Positions 8,137 to 17,108 of a stretch of DNA of 64,000 nucleotides are shown one piece after another. This DNA is from Flammeovirga pectinis (GTDB lineage: Bacteria; Bacteroidota; Bacteroidia; Cytophagales; Flammeovirgaceae). The notes under the pieces were generated by a model that did no database searches, was not told the origin of the DNA, and saw only the letters and a list, made by a program, of their open reading frames with translations. The stretch covers positions 744,001 through 808,000 of the forward strand of contig NZ_CP034562.1 in NCBI RefSeq assembly GCF_003970675.1, read 5' to 3'. Within the stretch, counting starts at the first letter, position 1, and the number at the start of each line of letters is the position of its first letter. The position numbers and the translations under genes were made by a program.

Positions 8137-9426
8137 ATGAAACTTTGGCAAAAATCATCGTATACAGTCAATGAAAAAGTTGATAAATTTACGGTAGGAA
8201 AAGATAGAGACTTAGATATTTTACTTGCTCCTTATGATGTAAAAGGATCAATGGCTCATGCTACAATGTTGGCAGAAGTTGGGTTATTGACTGTAGAAGA
8301 TAAGGATACTTTGCTTAAAGGTCTTCAAGAAATTTATGAAGAAATTGAGAAAGGTGAGTTTGTAATTGAAGATGGAGTGGAGGATGTTCACTCACAAGTA
8401 GAAATGCTATTAACACAACGTTATGGTGATGTTGGAAAGCGTCTACACTCAGGTCGTTCTAGAAACGATCAAGTGCTCTTAGATCTAAAATTATATTTGC
8501 GTGATGCTATAAAAAATGTAGCAGACAACACAAAATCACTTTTTGATACATTAATTGAGAAATCTGAGGAGTTTAAAGACTACTTGATGCCGGGTTATAC
8601 GCACATGCAAGTAGCCATGCCTTCTTCTTTTGGTTTATGGTTAGGTGCTTATGCAGAATCATTAGTAGATGATATGGTAATGCTCAAAGCTGCATACGAT
8701 ATTACAGATAGAAACCCTCTAGGTTCTGCTGCTGGTTATGGCTCATCTTTCCCATTAAATAGAACACGTACTACAGAGTTAATGGATTTCCAATCTATGG
8801 CTGTTAATGTTGTATATGCACAAATGGGACGTGGTAAAACAGAATATCATGTAGCCAATGCAATGGCTTCTGTAGCGGCAACAGTAGCTAAACTATCTAT
8901 GGATGGTTGTTTGTATGCTGGTGGCAACTTTGGGTTCCTTAAATTTCCTAATGAGTTTACAACTGGTTCTAGTATTATGCCACATAAAAAGAACCCTGAT
9001 GTATTGGAATTAACAAGAGCACGTTGTAACCAAATTACTTCTTTACCAACACAAATTATGTCGGTATTAAGTAATTTACCTGTAGGCTACCACAGAGATT
9101 TGCAACAAATTAAAGAGATGCTTTTACCTGCATTCGAAATGTTAAACGATTGTCTTGAAATGACAAAGTTGATGTTCGAAAAAATGGAACCAACAAAAGA
9201 GCTTTTACAAGCACCTATATATGATTACTTATTCTCTGTAGAAGAAGTAAATAAACTAGTTCTAAAAGGAGTTCCATTTAGAGAAGCTTATGTAATTGTA
9301 GGTGAAGGAATTGAAAAAGGCGATTACAATCCTGAACGGTCTGTAAATCATACCCATGAAGGGAGTGTTGGAAATTTAGGTAATGATATTATTAAAGCTA
9401 GAATGGAAGATATCTATTCTTTCTAG
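8137..9426 (+). CDS. argH: argininosuccinate lyase
   Basis: 429 residues. Splits argininosuccinate into arginine and fumarate. The superfamily signature GSSIMPHKKNPD, containing the catalytic serine loop, is intact, as are SGRSRNDQ and GYTHMQ. Length is slightly below the usual 450-470. Last gene of the operon; a strong terminator follows at 9450. Confidence 0.95.
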   Translation: MKLWQKSSYTVNEKVDKFTVGKDRDLDILLAPYDVKGSMAHATMLAEVGLLTVEDKDTLLKGLQEIYEEIEKGEFVIEDGVEDVHSQVEMLLTQRYGDVGKRLHSGRSRNDQVLLDLKLYLRDAIKNVADNTKSLFDTLIEKSEEFKDYLMPGYTHMQVAMPSSFGLWLGAYAESLVDDMVMLKAAYDITDRNPLGSAAGYGSSFPLNRTRTTELMDFQSMAVNVVYAQMGRGKTEYHVANAMASVAATVAKLSMDGCLYAGGNFGFLKFPNEFTTGSSIMPHKKNPDVLELTRARCNQITSLPTQIMSVLSNLPVGYHRDLQQIKEMLLPAFEMLNDCLEMTKLMFEKMEPTKELLQAPIYDYLFSVEEVNKLVLKGVPFREAYVIVGEGIEKGDYNPERSVNHTHEGSVGNLGNDIIKARMEDIYSF

Positions 9427-9449
9427 ATAGATTTAGACTATCTATTTAA

Positions 9450-9492
9450 AGGCAGAATAGTAATTTTAAACATACTATTCTGTCTTTTTTTT
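9450..9492 (+). terminator. terminator of the arginine operon
   Basis: AGGCAGAATAGTA pairs with TACTATTCTGTCT (one G-T pair) and is followed by an eight-base T run. Confidence 0.85.
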
Positions 9493-9556
9493 GTGTGCTT
9501 TTATAAAATTACATCATTATTTGAAGTCATTAAGATAGAAGTACATTAACTTATTT

Positions 9557-9564
9557 TAAGTTTG
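9557..9564 (+). promoter_or_regulatory. candidate -7 element of the TonB receptor gene
   Basis: TAAGTTTG matches TAnnTTTG and lies 28 bases before the start codon. No TTG sits at the expected upstream distance. No riboswitch-like structure is visible in the short leader. Confidence 0.4.
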
Positions 9565-9591
9565 TAGCTTATCTAACTTTTTAATTGTCTA

Positions 9592-11619
9592 ATGAAATTT
9601 ATTCAAATACAACTACTCACTCTTTTAGTGTTTCTATCTTCATCTGTCTATAGTCAAGAGACTAAAGAACAAAAAAGTATGTTTGATGAAGATAGCGTAA
9701 CGGCTTTAAGTGAAATCGTTATTTCATCTTCATTTTTAGCAACACAATACACACCAGTTACTTATGAAGATTTATTGGTGAGTGATATCTCTTTTAAAAA
9801 CGTAGGTCAAGAGCCATCGTTTTTATTAAGTGAAAGTCCATCCATGACAGTCTATTCTGATGCAGGAGGAATGCAAGGTTACTCTTATTTTAGATTAAGA
9901 GGAATTGATCAATCTCGTATTAATATGACATTAGATGGAGTACCATTAAATGAACCAGAAGATCAAGGTTTTTACTTTGCAAACTTTGGTGACTTTCTTA
10001 ACTCTGTAAGTGCAATTCAGATTCAGAGAGGAGTTGGTACAACCAAAAATGGTACAGCTAGTTATGCAGGTAGTTTACAATTTGCATCAGTTAATTTACA
10101 TGATCCAAAATATGCAAAAGTAGAAGCTGGGTATGGTTCATTCAACTCTTATCGAGTAGCTGCAGAGTATAATTCTGGGGTTAAAAATGATAAAGCAATC
10201 TATGCTAGAATCTCTACTCTAGGTTCTGATAATTATAAATACAATGCAGATAACCAATCTACGTCTGGTTTTGTAAGTGCAGGTTTATTTAAAGAAAACT
10301 ACGATTTAAGGTTTACTACTTTTGTAGGAAACCAACAAAATGGTTTAGCATGGGCAGGAGTAAGTCAAGAACAAATTGATATTGATCCTAGAACAAATGC
10401 CAATATCAATGAAAGGGATAATTTTACACAGTCTTTTTCTCAATTAAGCCATAAATGGTCATTAGGAGAAAGATCTACATTAAACACTAGCATATTTTAT
10501 AGCTTTGTAGATGGTAATTATGATTACAATCCAGTGTTTTATGATTCTGATCCAGATACGCTAGATAATTATGCATTACGTTCAAACTTTGGTGGTTTCT
10601 TTACAAATTATACGTATGAAACAGAGAAGTTAAAATGGACAACAGGAGTATTAGCAGATTGGTATGCTAGAGACCATAATGGAACAAACAACTATGATCC
10701 ATCTCTTTTCTATAAAAATACAGGGTATAAGAACGAAGCAAGTATTTTTACTAAAGCAATGTATAACATTGGTAAGTTCTATTTATTTGCCGATTTACAA
10801 TACAGATATGCCTCATTTGATTATGAAGGAGATGTAGCTTTTGATAAATTAGAATGGAATTTCTTCAACCCAAAAGGTGGTGTAACTTATAAAGCTTCAG
10901 ACTTTACATCTCTCTACTATACAATTGGTAGAACAGGACGAGAGCCTACAAGAACAGATATGTTTGGAGGAGTGGATAACTTATTATCCGATAGTAATGG
11001 CGCTCCTGCAATAGGAAGTACAGATCCAGAATATGTGGTTGATCAAGAATTAGGTGTTCGTTTTAATAAGAAACAGTGGAATGTAGAATTAAATGGTTTC
11101 TACATGAACTTTGAAAACGAATACATTCTACAAGGACCGTTAGGACCAAATGGATTGCCAATTACAGGTAACGTGGAAAGTAGTTTTAGAACTGGTGTAG
11201 AGTTAGATGCAAAATACTCAATTCACCCTAATTGGGATTTAAGAAATACTACATCGTACAACTATACACAAGTAGAAGATCAGGATATCAAGTTCCATCA
11301 TATATTAACGCCAGAATGGATAGTTAACCAAGATATTGTGTATCATCAAGGTAAGTTTGAAGTAGGAACTACTCTGCGTTACCAGAGTGAGTCTTACATA
11401 GACAATGCCAACGAAAATACAATTGATGGCTATTTTACTATTAATGCACGTGTATCTTATATCATTAATAAAAATATTCAGGTATCTGTTTTGGGTAATA
11501 ACTTAACAAATGCATCGTATTACAATTATGGATATGTAGATACTTGGGATAATAATACAAATAAATATTTAGTAACAGCACCTGTTAATTTCTATGGAAA
11601 TATTGCAGTGACGTTCTAA
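9592..11619 (+). CDS. TonB-dependent outer-membrane receptor
   Basis: 675 residues. Signal peptide at residues 1-21 (cut after VYSQ), a TonB-box-like stretch LSEIVISSS (about 40-48), a plug domain with FRLRGIDQSRINMTLDGVPLNE, then a 22-strand-type barrel ending in VTF. There is no STN or carboxypeptidase-like N-terminal extension, so it is of the small-solute receptor type rather than SusC type. It is convergent with nicotinamide riboside kinase and pnuC; in other Bacteroidota such receptors sit beside PnuC-type transporters for NR or thiamine, so a vitamin substrate is a reasonable guess. Iron complexes remain possible. Confidence 0.88.
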   Translation: MKFIQIQLLTLLVFLSSSVYSQETKEQKSMFDEDSVTALSEIVISSSFLATQYTPVTYEDLLVSDISFKNVGQEPSFLLSESPSMTVYSDAGGMQGYSYFRLRGIDQSRINMTLDGVPLNEPEDQGFYFANFGDFLNSVSAIQIQRGVGTTKNGTASYAGSLQFASVNLHDPKYAKVEAGYGSFNSYRVAAEYNSGVKNDKAIYARISTLGSDNYKYNADNQSTSGFVSAGLFKENYDLRFTTFVGNQQNGLAWAGVSQEQIDIDPRTNANINERDNFTQSFSQLSHKWSLGERSTLNTSIFYSFVDGNYDYNPVFYDSDPDTLDNYALRSNFGGFFTNYTYETEKLKWTTGVLADWYARDHNGTNNYDPSLFYKNTGYKNEASIFTKAMYNIGKFYLFADLQYRYASFDYEGDVAFDKLEWNFFNPKGGVTYKASDFTSLYYTIGRTGREPTRTDMFGGVDNLLSDSNGAPAIGSTDPEYVVDQELGVRFNKKQWNVELNGFYMNFENEYILQGPLGPNGLPITGNVESSFRTGVELDAKYSIHPNWDLRNTTSYNYTQVEDQDIKFHHILTPEWIVNQDIVYHQGKFEVGTTLRYQSESYIDNANENTIDGYFTINARVSYIINKNIQVSVLGNNLTNASYYNYGYVDTWDNNTNKYLVTAPVNFYGNIAVTF

Positions 11620-11640
11620 ATCAAAATGTTCTTTATAAAG

Positions 11641-11677
11641 AAAGACTGTTTGTTAGCAATAGCAAGCAGTCTTTTTT
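11641..11677. terminator. bidirectional terminator
   Basis: AAAGACTGTTTG (11641-11652) pairs with CAAGCAGTCTTT (11663-11674) with one G-T pair, followed by TTTTTT on the plus strand. It lies between the convergent receptor and kinase genes. Confidence 0.8.
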
Positions 11678-11679
11678 GT

Positions 11680-12210
11680 TTACTGGGGACAATACTTCTC
11701 AATTAACGCAATAGCTGAAAAGAACCTTTCTTCTTCATTACCTTGAATAAGATGATATCCTCCATAGATTTCTGTCAATTCTTTTTTATAGAGATTGATA
11801 AAATAGGCTCTTTGTTCTGGTTTAGGGTGTTCTCTTTGTTCATCAAATTGCCAAGGGATATCAATATCAGTAAGCAATACTAAATCAAATTTTTGATTTG
11901 TAAGATTATCTAAAATCCATTTGTCGCATTTTTGAAAACTGTTTTCAGACCAGACTTTTAATACCTCTAAACCTGTGTCACAAAACAAAAATGTATTGGC
12001 TATTAAAGTTGCTTTTTCTTGAAAATCAGATTGTTTCTGCGCTATTATTTTTAGATCACTATAGACGTATTTTCTATCTACCTGATCTAAATATTCTCTT
12101 GCATACTCTTTAATCCACTGTGTATCGTACTTATCTGCAAGTGCTTTACATAAAGTACTTTTCCCTGTAGATTCAGGCCCCGTAATTAATATTTTATAAA
12201 CTTTTTGCAT
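11680..12210 (-). CDS. nicotinamide riboside kinase-like protein (NadR C-terminal domain type)
   Basis: 176 residues from the ATG at 12210; an upstream ATG at 12252 would force a 59-base overlap with pnuC, so the shorter form (17-base overlap) is preferred. P-loop GPESTGKSTL lies near the N-terminus, followed by CDTG and the DIPWQFDEQRE loop, all typical of the ribosylnicotinamide kinase domain of NadR. It would phosphorylate nicotinamide riboside to NMN on entry, trapping it in the cell. No NMN adenylyltransferase or HTH domain is attached. Overlap with pnuC implies one transcript and coupled translation. Confidence 0.82.
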   Translation of the reverse strand: MQKVYKILITGPESTGKSTLCKALADKYDTQWIKEYAREYLDQVDRKYVYSDLKIIAQKQSDFQEKATLIANTFLFCDTGLEVLKVWSENSFQKCDKWILDNLTNQKFDLVLLTDIDIPWQFDEQREHPKPEQRAYFINLYKKELTEIYGGYHLIQGNEEERFFSAIALIEKYCPQ

Positions 12211-12760
12211 AGCTGTATTCTTTATTCCATTTAAATAATCCCCAAGCAGCAAGTAGCGTGTACACTAGGAATAACCCCGCAGTTAGTTTAAAACCTTTTG
12301 TATAATAGAGATAAATTGAAACGGCATCAATAATTATCCAATAAGCCCAATTAGAAACAATTTTTCTAGCGACCATAAAAGTTGCCATTATACTAAAGAT
12401 AGTCGTAAAAGAATCTAAGTACGGAAGTGAAGCATCTGTATTTTTTTCAAGAGAATAACCCAATATAAATACTAAAATTGAGGCTAAACCAATAGCAATT
12501 AAATGCTTATTGAAAGATAGTTCGGAAAGAGGTAACTCGTGATTATTTTTACCATACTTCCACTGCCAAAAGCCAAAAATATTCATACAGAAATAGAATA
12601 CTTGTAAGCCTGTTTCTGCATATAATTTTGCATCAATGCATAAGTACATATACAAAGACACAGATATTACAGCAGCAGCCCAACACCAAATATTTTCTTT
12701 TATTGCTAATACAGTGTACATCACACTAAAGATGACAGCAATTATCTCAATCCAACTCAT
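12194..12760 (-). CDS. pnuC: PnuC-family nicotinamide riboside transporter
   Basis: 188 residues, almost wholly hydrophobic, with about six to seven membrane segments. Family hallmarks are KENIWCWAAAVIS, KLYAETGLQVFYF and FGFWQWKYG near the middle, and WAYWIIIDAVSIYLY. PnuC proteins let nicotinamide riboside (or, in the PnuT branch, thiamine) diffuse into the cell, with phosphorylation inside as the driving step. The partner kinase gene overlaps its 3' end, which favours nicotinamide riboside over thiamine. Confidence 0.9.
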   Translation of the reverse strand: MSWIEIIAVIFSVMYTVLAIKENIWCWAAAVISVSLYMYLCIDAKLYAETGLQVFYFCMNIFGFWQWKYGKNNHELPLSELSFNKHLIAIGLASILVFILGYSLEKNTDASLPYLDSFTTIFSIMATFMVARKIVSNWAYWIIIDAVSIYLYYTKGFKLTAGLFLVYTLLAAWGLFKWNKEYSYAKSL

Positions 12761-12779
12761 ACTATAAAAGTAATTATTA

Positions 12780-13946
12780 TTATACCCATTGTTGTAAGAA
12801 ACTCTTTAAATCAACTTCATCGTTTAATGAATGTAATATTTTAGTGTAATTTTCTTGTTTACTCTTTTCTTGAGCAGCCAAATGACGTCCTTCTCTATCA
12901 ATACCACTTCCAGATTTACCTGTAAAAAGAGTATAAATATATTGTTCCATGGGGCCTCCAATTAGTTCGTCTTTTTCTATATCTAGTTCTTCTAATTGCT
13001 TTTCTAGCATTGTTTTTAATTTTTCAGATTCATCTTCTTTAAAACTGATAGCAGAATCATCAAAATTTTGACCATAGATTTCTAGTAACGTAAAGATATC
13101 TTTTTTCTCTTTTGCCGTTGTTACTTCACTCATTAATGCTGTACGGTGTATTTTTTCTTCTTCGTTTTGGGTTAAATCTGGATGAAGTTTTTTAGCCAAT
13201 TGTTTGTATAAGCTATTTACTGAAGTACCACTAATGGAAGTAGAAGAAGCATTTTTATCATGTCCTTTTTCTTTCGCTTCGTGTTCATCAAAAGCTTGTT
13301 TCTGATAGTGTTCTTGTTGTTTTAATAGCACTATTGGACTAATTACCTTATCATATAAAGCATCAACTTTGGCAGGGTTGTCAATCATCTGATTCCATTC
13401 TTCTGCCGAGAAGTAATTTTCTATATCAGTAAGTTTAGATTTAAACTTTAGCTGTTCAATTATTTCAAGTTTACGTTCTTCTCTTTGTTTTTTTCGACTC
13501 TTCTTCTTTGTTTTTTTCTCTTGAGCCATTGTATAATTTGGTATCAAATCTCTAAATCCGAGTGTATCTAAAAAAGGAGATTGAACACCTTCTACCATAA
13601 AATGATTTAATATTAATTGGTAGACTTCATGTTGCTTGGTAGTCATCTTGGCACCTTTGCCAAGAAAGATTAAGCGTTCTAATAATGCATATAATTCTTT
13701 AAAACGAGAGAGTTGAGGTGCTTCTAAGTACTTTCCATAAGCAACTTTCATCCTCTTTAATTCTTCTATAATTCTTTTATTCCTATTCTTTTTTTTATGA
13801 ACGGCAGCCCATAATGAAGTAAGGTGATCTTGAATGTTTTTTGGATTCTTTTTAGGTTTCCCTTTCTGAATTTTCTGGAATAAAATTACTTTCTCGTCTT
13901 TCATCAAATTGTTATTTATATTTGCAATAGTAAGAATTATTCCCAT
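12780..13946 (-). CDS. J-domain protein with C-terminal HPD motif
   Basis: 388 residues from ATG 13946; the ATG at 13904 (374 residues, MKDEKVILF) is an equally good start. The protein is very rich in Lys and Glu with probable coiled coil at 145-165. Near residue 245-260 it has LYKQLAKKLHPDLTQ, the helix II and HPD tripeptide of a DnaJ J-domain; helix I is hardly recognisable. HPD is required for stimulating DnaK ATPase, so this is probably a specialised, cytosolic co-chaperone. No Gly/Phe or zinc-finger regions of DnaJ are present. Divergent from the AraC regulator, 39 bases apart or 81 with the shorter start. Client unknown. Confidence 0.65.
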   Translation of the reverse strand: MGIILTIANINNNLMKDEKVILFQKIQKGKPKKNPKNIQDHLTSLWAAVHKKKNRNKRIIEELKRMKVAYGKYLEAPQLSRFKELYALLERLIFLGKGAKMTTKQHEVYQLILNHFMVEGVQSPFLDTLGFRDLIPNYTMAQEKKTKKKSRKKQREERKLEIIEQLKFKSKLTDIENYFSAEEWNQMIDNPAKVDALYDKVISPIVLLKQQEHYQKQAFDEHEAKEKGHDKNASSTSISGTSVNSLYKQLAKKLHPDLTQNEEEKIHRTALMSEVTTAKEKKDIFTLLEIYGQNFDDSAISFKEDESEKLKTMLEKQLEELDIEKDELIGGPMEQYIYTLFTGKSGSGIDREGRHLAAQEKSKQENYTKILHSLNDEVDLKSFLQQWV

Positions 13947-13985
13947 GTTTTTTATACATCTGTTTTAAGTACTACTAAATATTTT

Positions 13986-14990
13986 ATGAAATTAGACGAA
14001 GAAAAAATTGTAAATGTTGACCATACATTAAATATACCTTTCCCAAAACAATTAGCAGAATTTTTAAAAGTAGATTACGATGGTAATAGATTGTTTGGTA
14101 ATTCTGAATATGGTGTCGTAGACTATACATTTTATACCCAGTTTGAAGGACTTAAAATTATAATACACGACTGTGAAGTTAAAAAAGAGCTAGGTGTAAG
14201 ACATTTACCCCGTGAGGATAGCGATTTTATTTATGTAATGATGCTCCGAGAGGGAGATATTACTCATATTTATGAGTCGGATGAGAACATACAATTATTT
14301 GGACCTGGTAGAAAAAGAGGTATTATTATTTCTAACCTTAAAAGACCAATAATTAATTATGGTATGGACAAAATGAACTCTCAATGGGTTACATTTTTAA
14401 TTAAAAAGTCTTTGCTATTTAGTCTTTTAGAAGATCAATATTCTGATTTAAAGGCTCTTTTTGACAATGAAGATCCTTGGGTATTTTTTGAGCCCTTTAA
14501 TTATTCAATTATTACGGCTTTAGATAAAATGTTCTCCATTCCTTCTACTGCAGTCTCTAAAAAATCAGTTATTTATGGACAGACAATGTCTATTTTGGGT
14601 GATATTTTTGAACTTTTTGCACATAGAAGAGTAGAAGATGTAAAGATGCTAAGTCTCTTAGATACTGAGAGAATGTTTGCGGTAAAATCATTTATCACAA
14701 AAGACTTATCTATTACACCAAGTTTAGAAGAAATCTGTAAAGAATTTGGTATTAGTAGATCTAAATTAATAAGAGATTTTAAAGCAGAATTCGGTAAGCC
14801 AGTCTATCAATTTTTTAATAATATCCGTATGGATGAAGCAAGGAATATGCTTGTAAATAAGAACATGTCTGTTACAGAAGTATCTCAGGAGTTGGGTTTT
14901 AAAGGCCTTTCAAAATTCTCAGATGCCTTTAAAAAGCATTATGGCATGTCACCTAAAGTAATGATTGCAGCAAGTAAGAAAGTAGATTAA
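13986..14990 (+). CDS. AraC-family transcriptional regulator
   Basis: 334 residues. The C-terminal ~95 residues form the two-helix-turn-helix AraC domain: SLEEICKEFGISRSKLIRDF, then NIRMDEARNMLVNKNMSVTEVSQ in two parts, and GLSKFSDAFKKHYGMSPKVM. The N-terminal ~220 residues resemble the ligand-binding part of the PchR-like AraC group. It lies two bases upstream of the SDR gene and probably regulates it or is co-transcribed with it. Ligand unknown. Confidence 0.88.
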   Translation: MKLDEEKIVNVDHTLNIPFPKQLAEFLKVDYDGNRLFGNSEYGVVDYTFYTQFEGLKIIIHDCEVKKELGVRHLPREDSDFIYVMMLREGDITHIYESDENIQLFGPGRKRGIIISNLKRPIINYGMDKMNSQWVTFLIKKSLLFSLLEDQYSDLKALFDNEDPWVFFEPFNYSIITALDKMFSIPSTAVSKKSVIYGQTMSILGDIFELFAHRRVEDVKMLSLLDTERMFAVKSFITKDLSITPSLEEICKEFGISRSKLIRDFKAEFGKPVYQFFNNIRMDEARNMLVNKNMSVTEVSQELGFKGLSKFSDAFKKHYGMSPKVMIAASKKVD

Positions 14991-14992
14991 TT

Positions 14993-15955
14993 ATGATTGC
15001 ACTAACAGGTGCCACTGGGCATGTTGGCTATGTTCTCCATAAATTTTTATTAAAAGAGAATATGCCGCATAAAGTATTAGTGCGCAAACAAACAGATAGA
15101 CTACAGAAGGTAGATCAGATAGTAGGAGATTTAGGGAATATAAAAGCATTGCAAGACGTAGTACATTCAGCAACTACGGTTATTCATAGTGCTGGAATTG
15201 TTTATCCTAGATATGGACAGAATAAGGATGTTTTAAAAGTGAATTATCATCAATCAAAATTATTATTTGATGAAGCGAAAAAAGCAGGGGTAAAGCATTT
15301 TATTTTTATTAGTTCAATCCATAGTATGGAAGTTCCTAATCAGTCCAGTATTTTTGATGAAACAGCAAAATTAGTAGTTGATGAAAACAAAAGCTACGAT
15401 TTTTCTAAGGCTGAAATGGAACGCTATCTGTCTGAACAAAAAGATATTAAAATTACGATTCTAAATCCTACGTCTATTATTGGTGGAGGAGATTTGTACT
15501 TCAACGGTTTTAATCAACTTTTTAAACTTTTACATTCCTATAGACTTCCAATGTTAACATCTGGAGGGTTTGATATTATTGACGTAAAAGATATCGCAAA
15601 ATGTTGTATCATTGCAGCCCGTAAAGAGGTAGAAGGTAAATTTATATTGGGTAATACTTATTATTCTATTCCAGAGATTGCCAAACTATACGGTACAATA
15701 GCACATAAAATGGTGTCGCCTATAAAGTTACCAACATTCGGGATGAGTATGTTAGCTAAAGCGACAGATATTGTGGATAACTTTCTGAAAAATCCACTCC
15801 CAACAAATAGTTATGCAATGGATACTCTTTTAGAGTCCGAAAATCCAATTTCTCATCAAAAAGCTGTTGATAAACTAGAGTACTTACCAACACCAATTCA
15901 AGAAAGTTTACAAGATGTGTACAATTGGATTGAAAATGGAGAATTTGAATTATAA
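14993..15955 (+). CDS. NAD-dependent epimerase/dehydratase (extended/atypical SDR)
   Basis: 320 residues. The N-terminal nucleotide-binding motif GATGHVGYVL (about 6-15), the strand HFIFISSIHS and the YxxxK pair in SYDFSKAEMERYL mark an SDR of the epimerase group. ILNPTSIIGGGD is the usual substrate-loop segment. The substrate cannot be read from sequence; sterol/flavonoid-reductase-like and sugar-nucleotide enzymes both share this pattern. Starts two bases after the AraC gene stop, so the two form one operon. Confidence 0.82.
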   Translation: MIALTGATGHVGYVLHKFLLKENMPHKVLVRKQTDRLQKVDQIVGDLGNIKALQDVVHSATTVIHSAGIVYPRYGQNKDVLKVNYHQSKLLFDEAKKAGVKHFIFISSIHSMEVPNQSSIFDETAKLVVDENKSYDFSKAEMERYLSEQKDIKITILNPTSIIGGGDLYFNGFNQLFKLLHSYRLPMLTSGGFDIIDVKDIAKCCIIAARKEVEGKFILGNTYYSIPEIAKLYGTIAHKMVSPIKLPTFGMSMLAKATDIVDNFLKNPLPTNSYAMDTLLESENPISHQKAVDKLEYLPTPIQESLQDVYNWIENGEFEL

Positions 15956-15988
15956 AAAAAGCTATCACCATTTTATTGATAATAGCTT
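15953..15988 (-). terminator. terminator for the head-GIN lipoprotein gene
   Basis: AAGCTAT (15959-15965) pairs with ATAGCTT (15982-15988) plus an inner TCA/TGA pair; on the minus strand a seven-base T run follows. The stem overlaps the end of the convergent SDR gene. Confidence 0.5.
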
Positions 15989-16047
15989 ATTAAAAACTTA
16001 ATTAGTAGACTTTTATAAGTGTGCTGATCAAGTCGATTACCTTTTTT

Positions 16048-16818
16048 CTAATTGGCAGATTCTACTCTACCAGAACCAGAGATAGAGGTATTAATTTCTG
16101 GAGTTCCTTTATAAAAAACACTTCCACTTCCAGCAATGCCAACATCAAGTTTTGTAATACAAGTAATCGATGTATTTCCAGATCCTGATATTGTAACATT
16201 AGCATTTTCAGTTGTTAAATTAAAGCCTTCAAGATTACCCGACCCAGATTTTTGATCGATTATACTAACTGTAGATCCTGATAATTCAATACTTCCTGAT
16301 CCCGATAGCATTGTTGTAATTGAACTTGTTTGTATTTCTGATAACACAATTTTACCAGAACCACTTGTAGCAATATTAATTACACGTGATACAGTTTCTA
16401 AATCTTTCCCTTCAATATTTCCACTTCCAGACAAAGCAATTGATAAGTTTTCCGATTTTGGATTTTCAAATTTAATAGTTCCAGACCCAGATACATTTGC
16501 TACATTTAAAAGAGGGGTTGTAATGTATACATTAAGAGTATAGTTACTCATACTTTTTGATAAATCAATTTCCATTACATTATTTCTAACATTTGTAGTT
16601 AAGTTATCAAGCACATTTTGTTGTGCTTCTACTCGAACAGATTGTTGTTCTCCATAGACAATTTCAACATTACCAGCTACTTTTAATTCTACACCTTCAA
16701 ATGAATCTGTTGTAATTTCTTGTCCTTCAATCGGTCCTTTTGCTTCTTCGCTACAACCAAAGAATAACATACTTAGTACAAATAATAGAAGTGTTTTAAT
16801 TTGTAGTTTAATAATCAT
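16048..16818 (-). CDS. DUF2807 head-GIN-domain lipoprotein
   Basis: 256 residues. Lipoprotein signal with lipobox LFFGC (Cys22). The mature part is a right-handed beta-helix-like array with repeated GSGS/GSGN turns (SGSGTIKF, SGSGNIEG, SGSGKIVL, SGSGSIEL, SGSGNLEG and more), diagnostic of the head-GIN domain, formerly called putative autotransporter adhesin. Function in this family is not established; it is probably periplasmic or surface exposed. Stands alone, with its own terminator. Confidence 0.88.
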   Translation of the reverse strand: MIIKLQIKTLLLFVLSMLFFGCSEEAKGPIEGQEITTDSFEGVELKVAGNVEIVYGEQQSVRVEAQQNVLDNLTTNVRNNVMEIDLSKSMSNYTLNVYITTPLLNVANVSGSGTIKFENPKSENLSIALSGSGNIEGKDLETVSRVINIATSGSGKIVLSEIQTSSITTMLSGSGSIELSGSTVSIIDQKSGSGNLEGFNLTTENANVTISGSGNTSITCITKLDVGIAGSGSVFYKGTPEINTSISGSGRVESAN

Positions 16819-16894
16819 GATTAATAAAAATTTAGTTTGATTTCTGTATCTTCAACAGATTAGTTTAGATAACTTCAAAGTTTAAGTTTTTTTA

Positions 16895-16938
16895 TAAAAA
16901 AACACCTTTTCCGAAAATTTTTTTTTCTAAAAAGGTGA
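16895..16938 (-). terminator. terminator behind the 45-codon ORF
   Basis: CACCTTTT (16903-16910) pairs with AAAAGGTG (16930-16937); on the minus strand the stem is followed by TTTTTTT. It lies 33 bases downstream of the small ORF at 16971-17108. Confidence 0.65.
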
Positions 16939-16970
16939 TTTATTACTTACTGTATTAGATTTAAATTATT

Positions 16971-17108
16971 TTAAACCTTCTTCATTCGCTTTTTTAGCGA
17001 GTTGTAGTTTTTCTTAAACTCCTCTTTTTCAAATTGGAGTGCATTTTTTACTGCAACATCAAAACATTTTTGATAGTTATTATCTTTTTGTAAATGTACT
17101 GAACCCAT
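16971..17108 (-). CDS. small basic protein, 45 residues
   Basis: ATG at 17108 to TAA at 16971. The peptide begins MGSVHLQKDNN, contains one Cys, and ends in a Lys/Arg-rich helix (FKKNYNSLKKRMKKV); net charge is strongly positive. It is followed by a well-formed terminator in the same direction, which argues that the frame is transcribed as its own short unit. It lies between the head-GIN lipoprotein and the STN-repeat protein, both also leftward. No family is recognised; nucleic-acid binding or membrane interaction would fit the charge, but is a guess. Confidence 0.5.
   Translation of the reverse strand: MGSVHLQKDNNYQKCFDVAVKNALQFEKEEFKKNYNSLKKRMKKV

Noticed and set aside
9493-9591. Thiamine riboswitch upstream of the TonB receptor
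   Set aside because: Looked for the conserved CTGAGA and partner segments expected for PnuT-type thiamine loci; none is present and the leader is too short.
12211-12252. Longer N-terminus for the nicotinamide riboside kinase
   Set aside because: Would need a 59-base overlap with pnuC; the ATG at 12210 begins directly before the first strand and P-loop.
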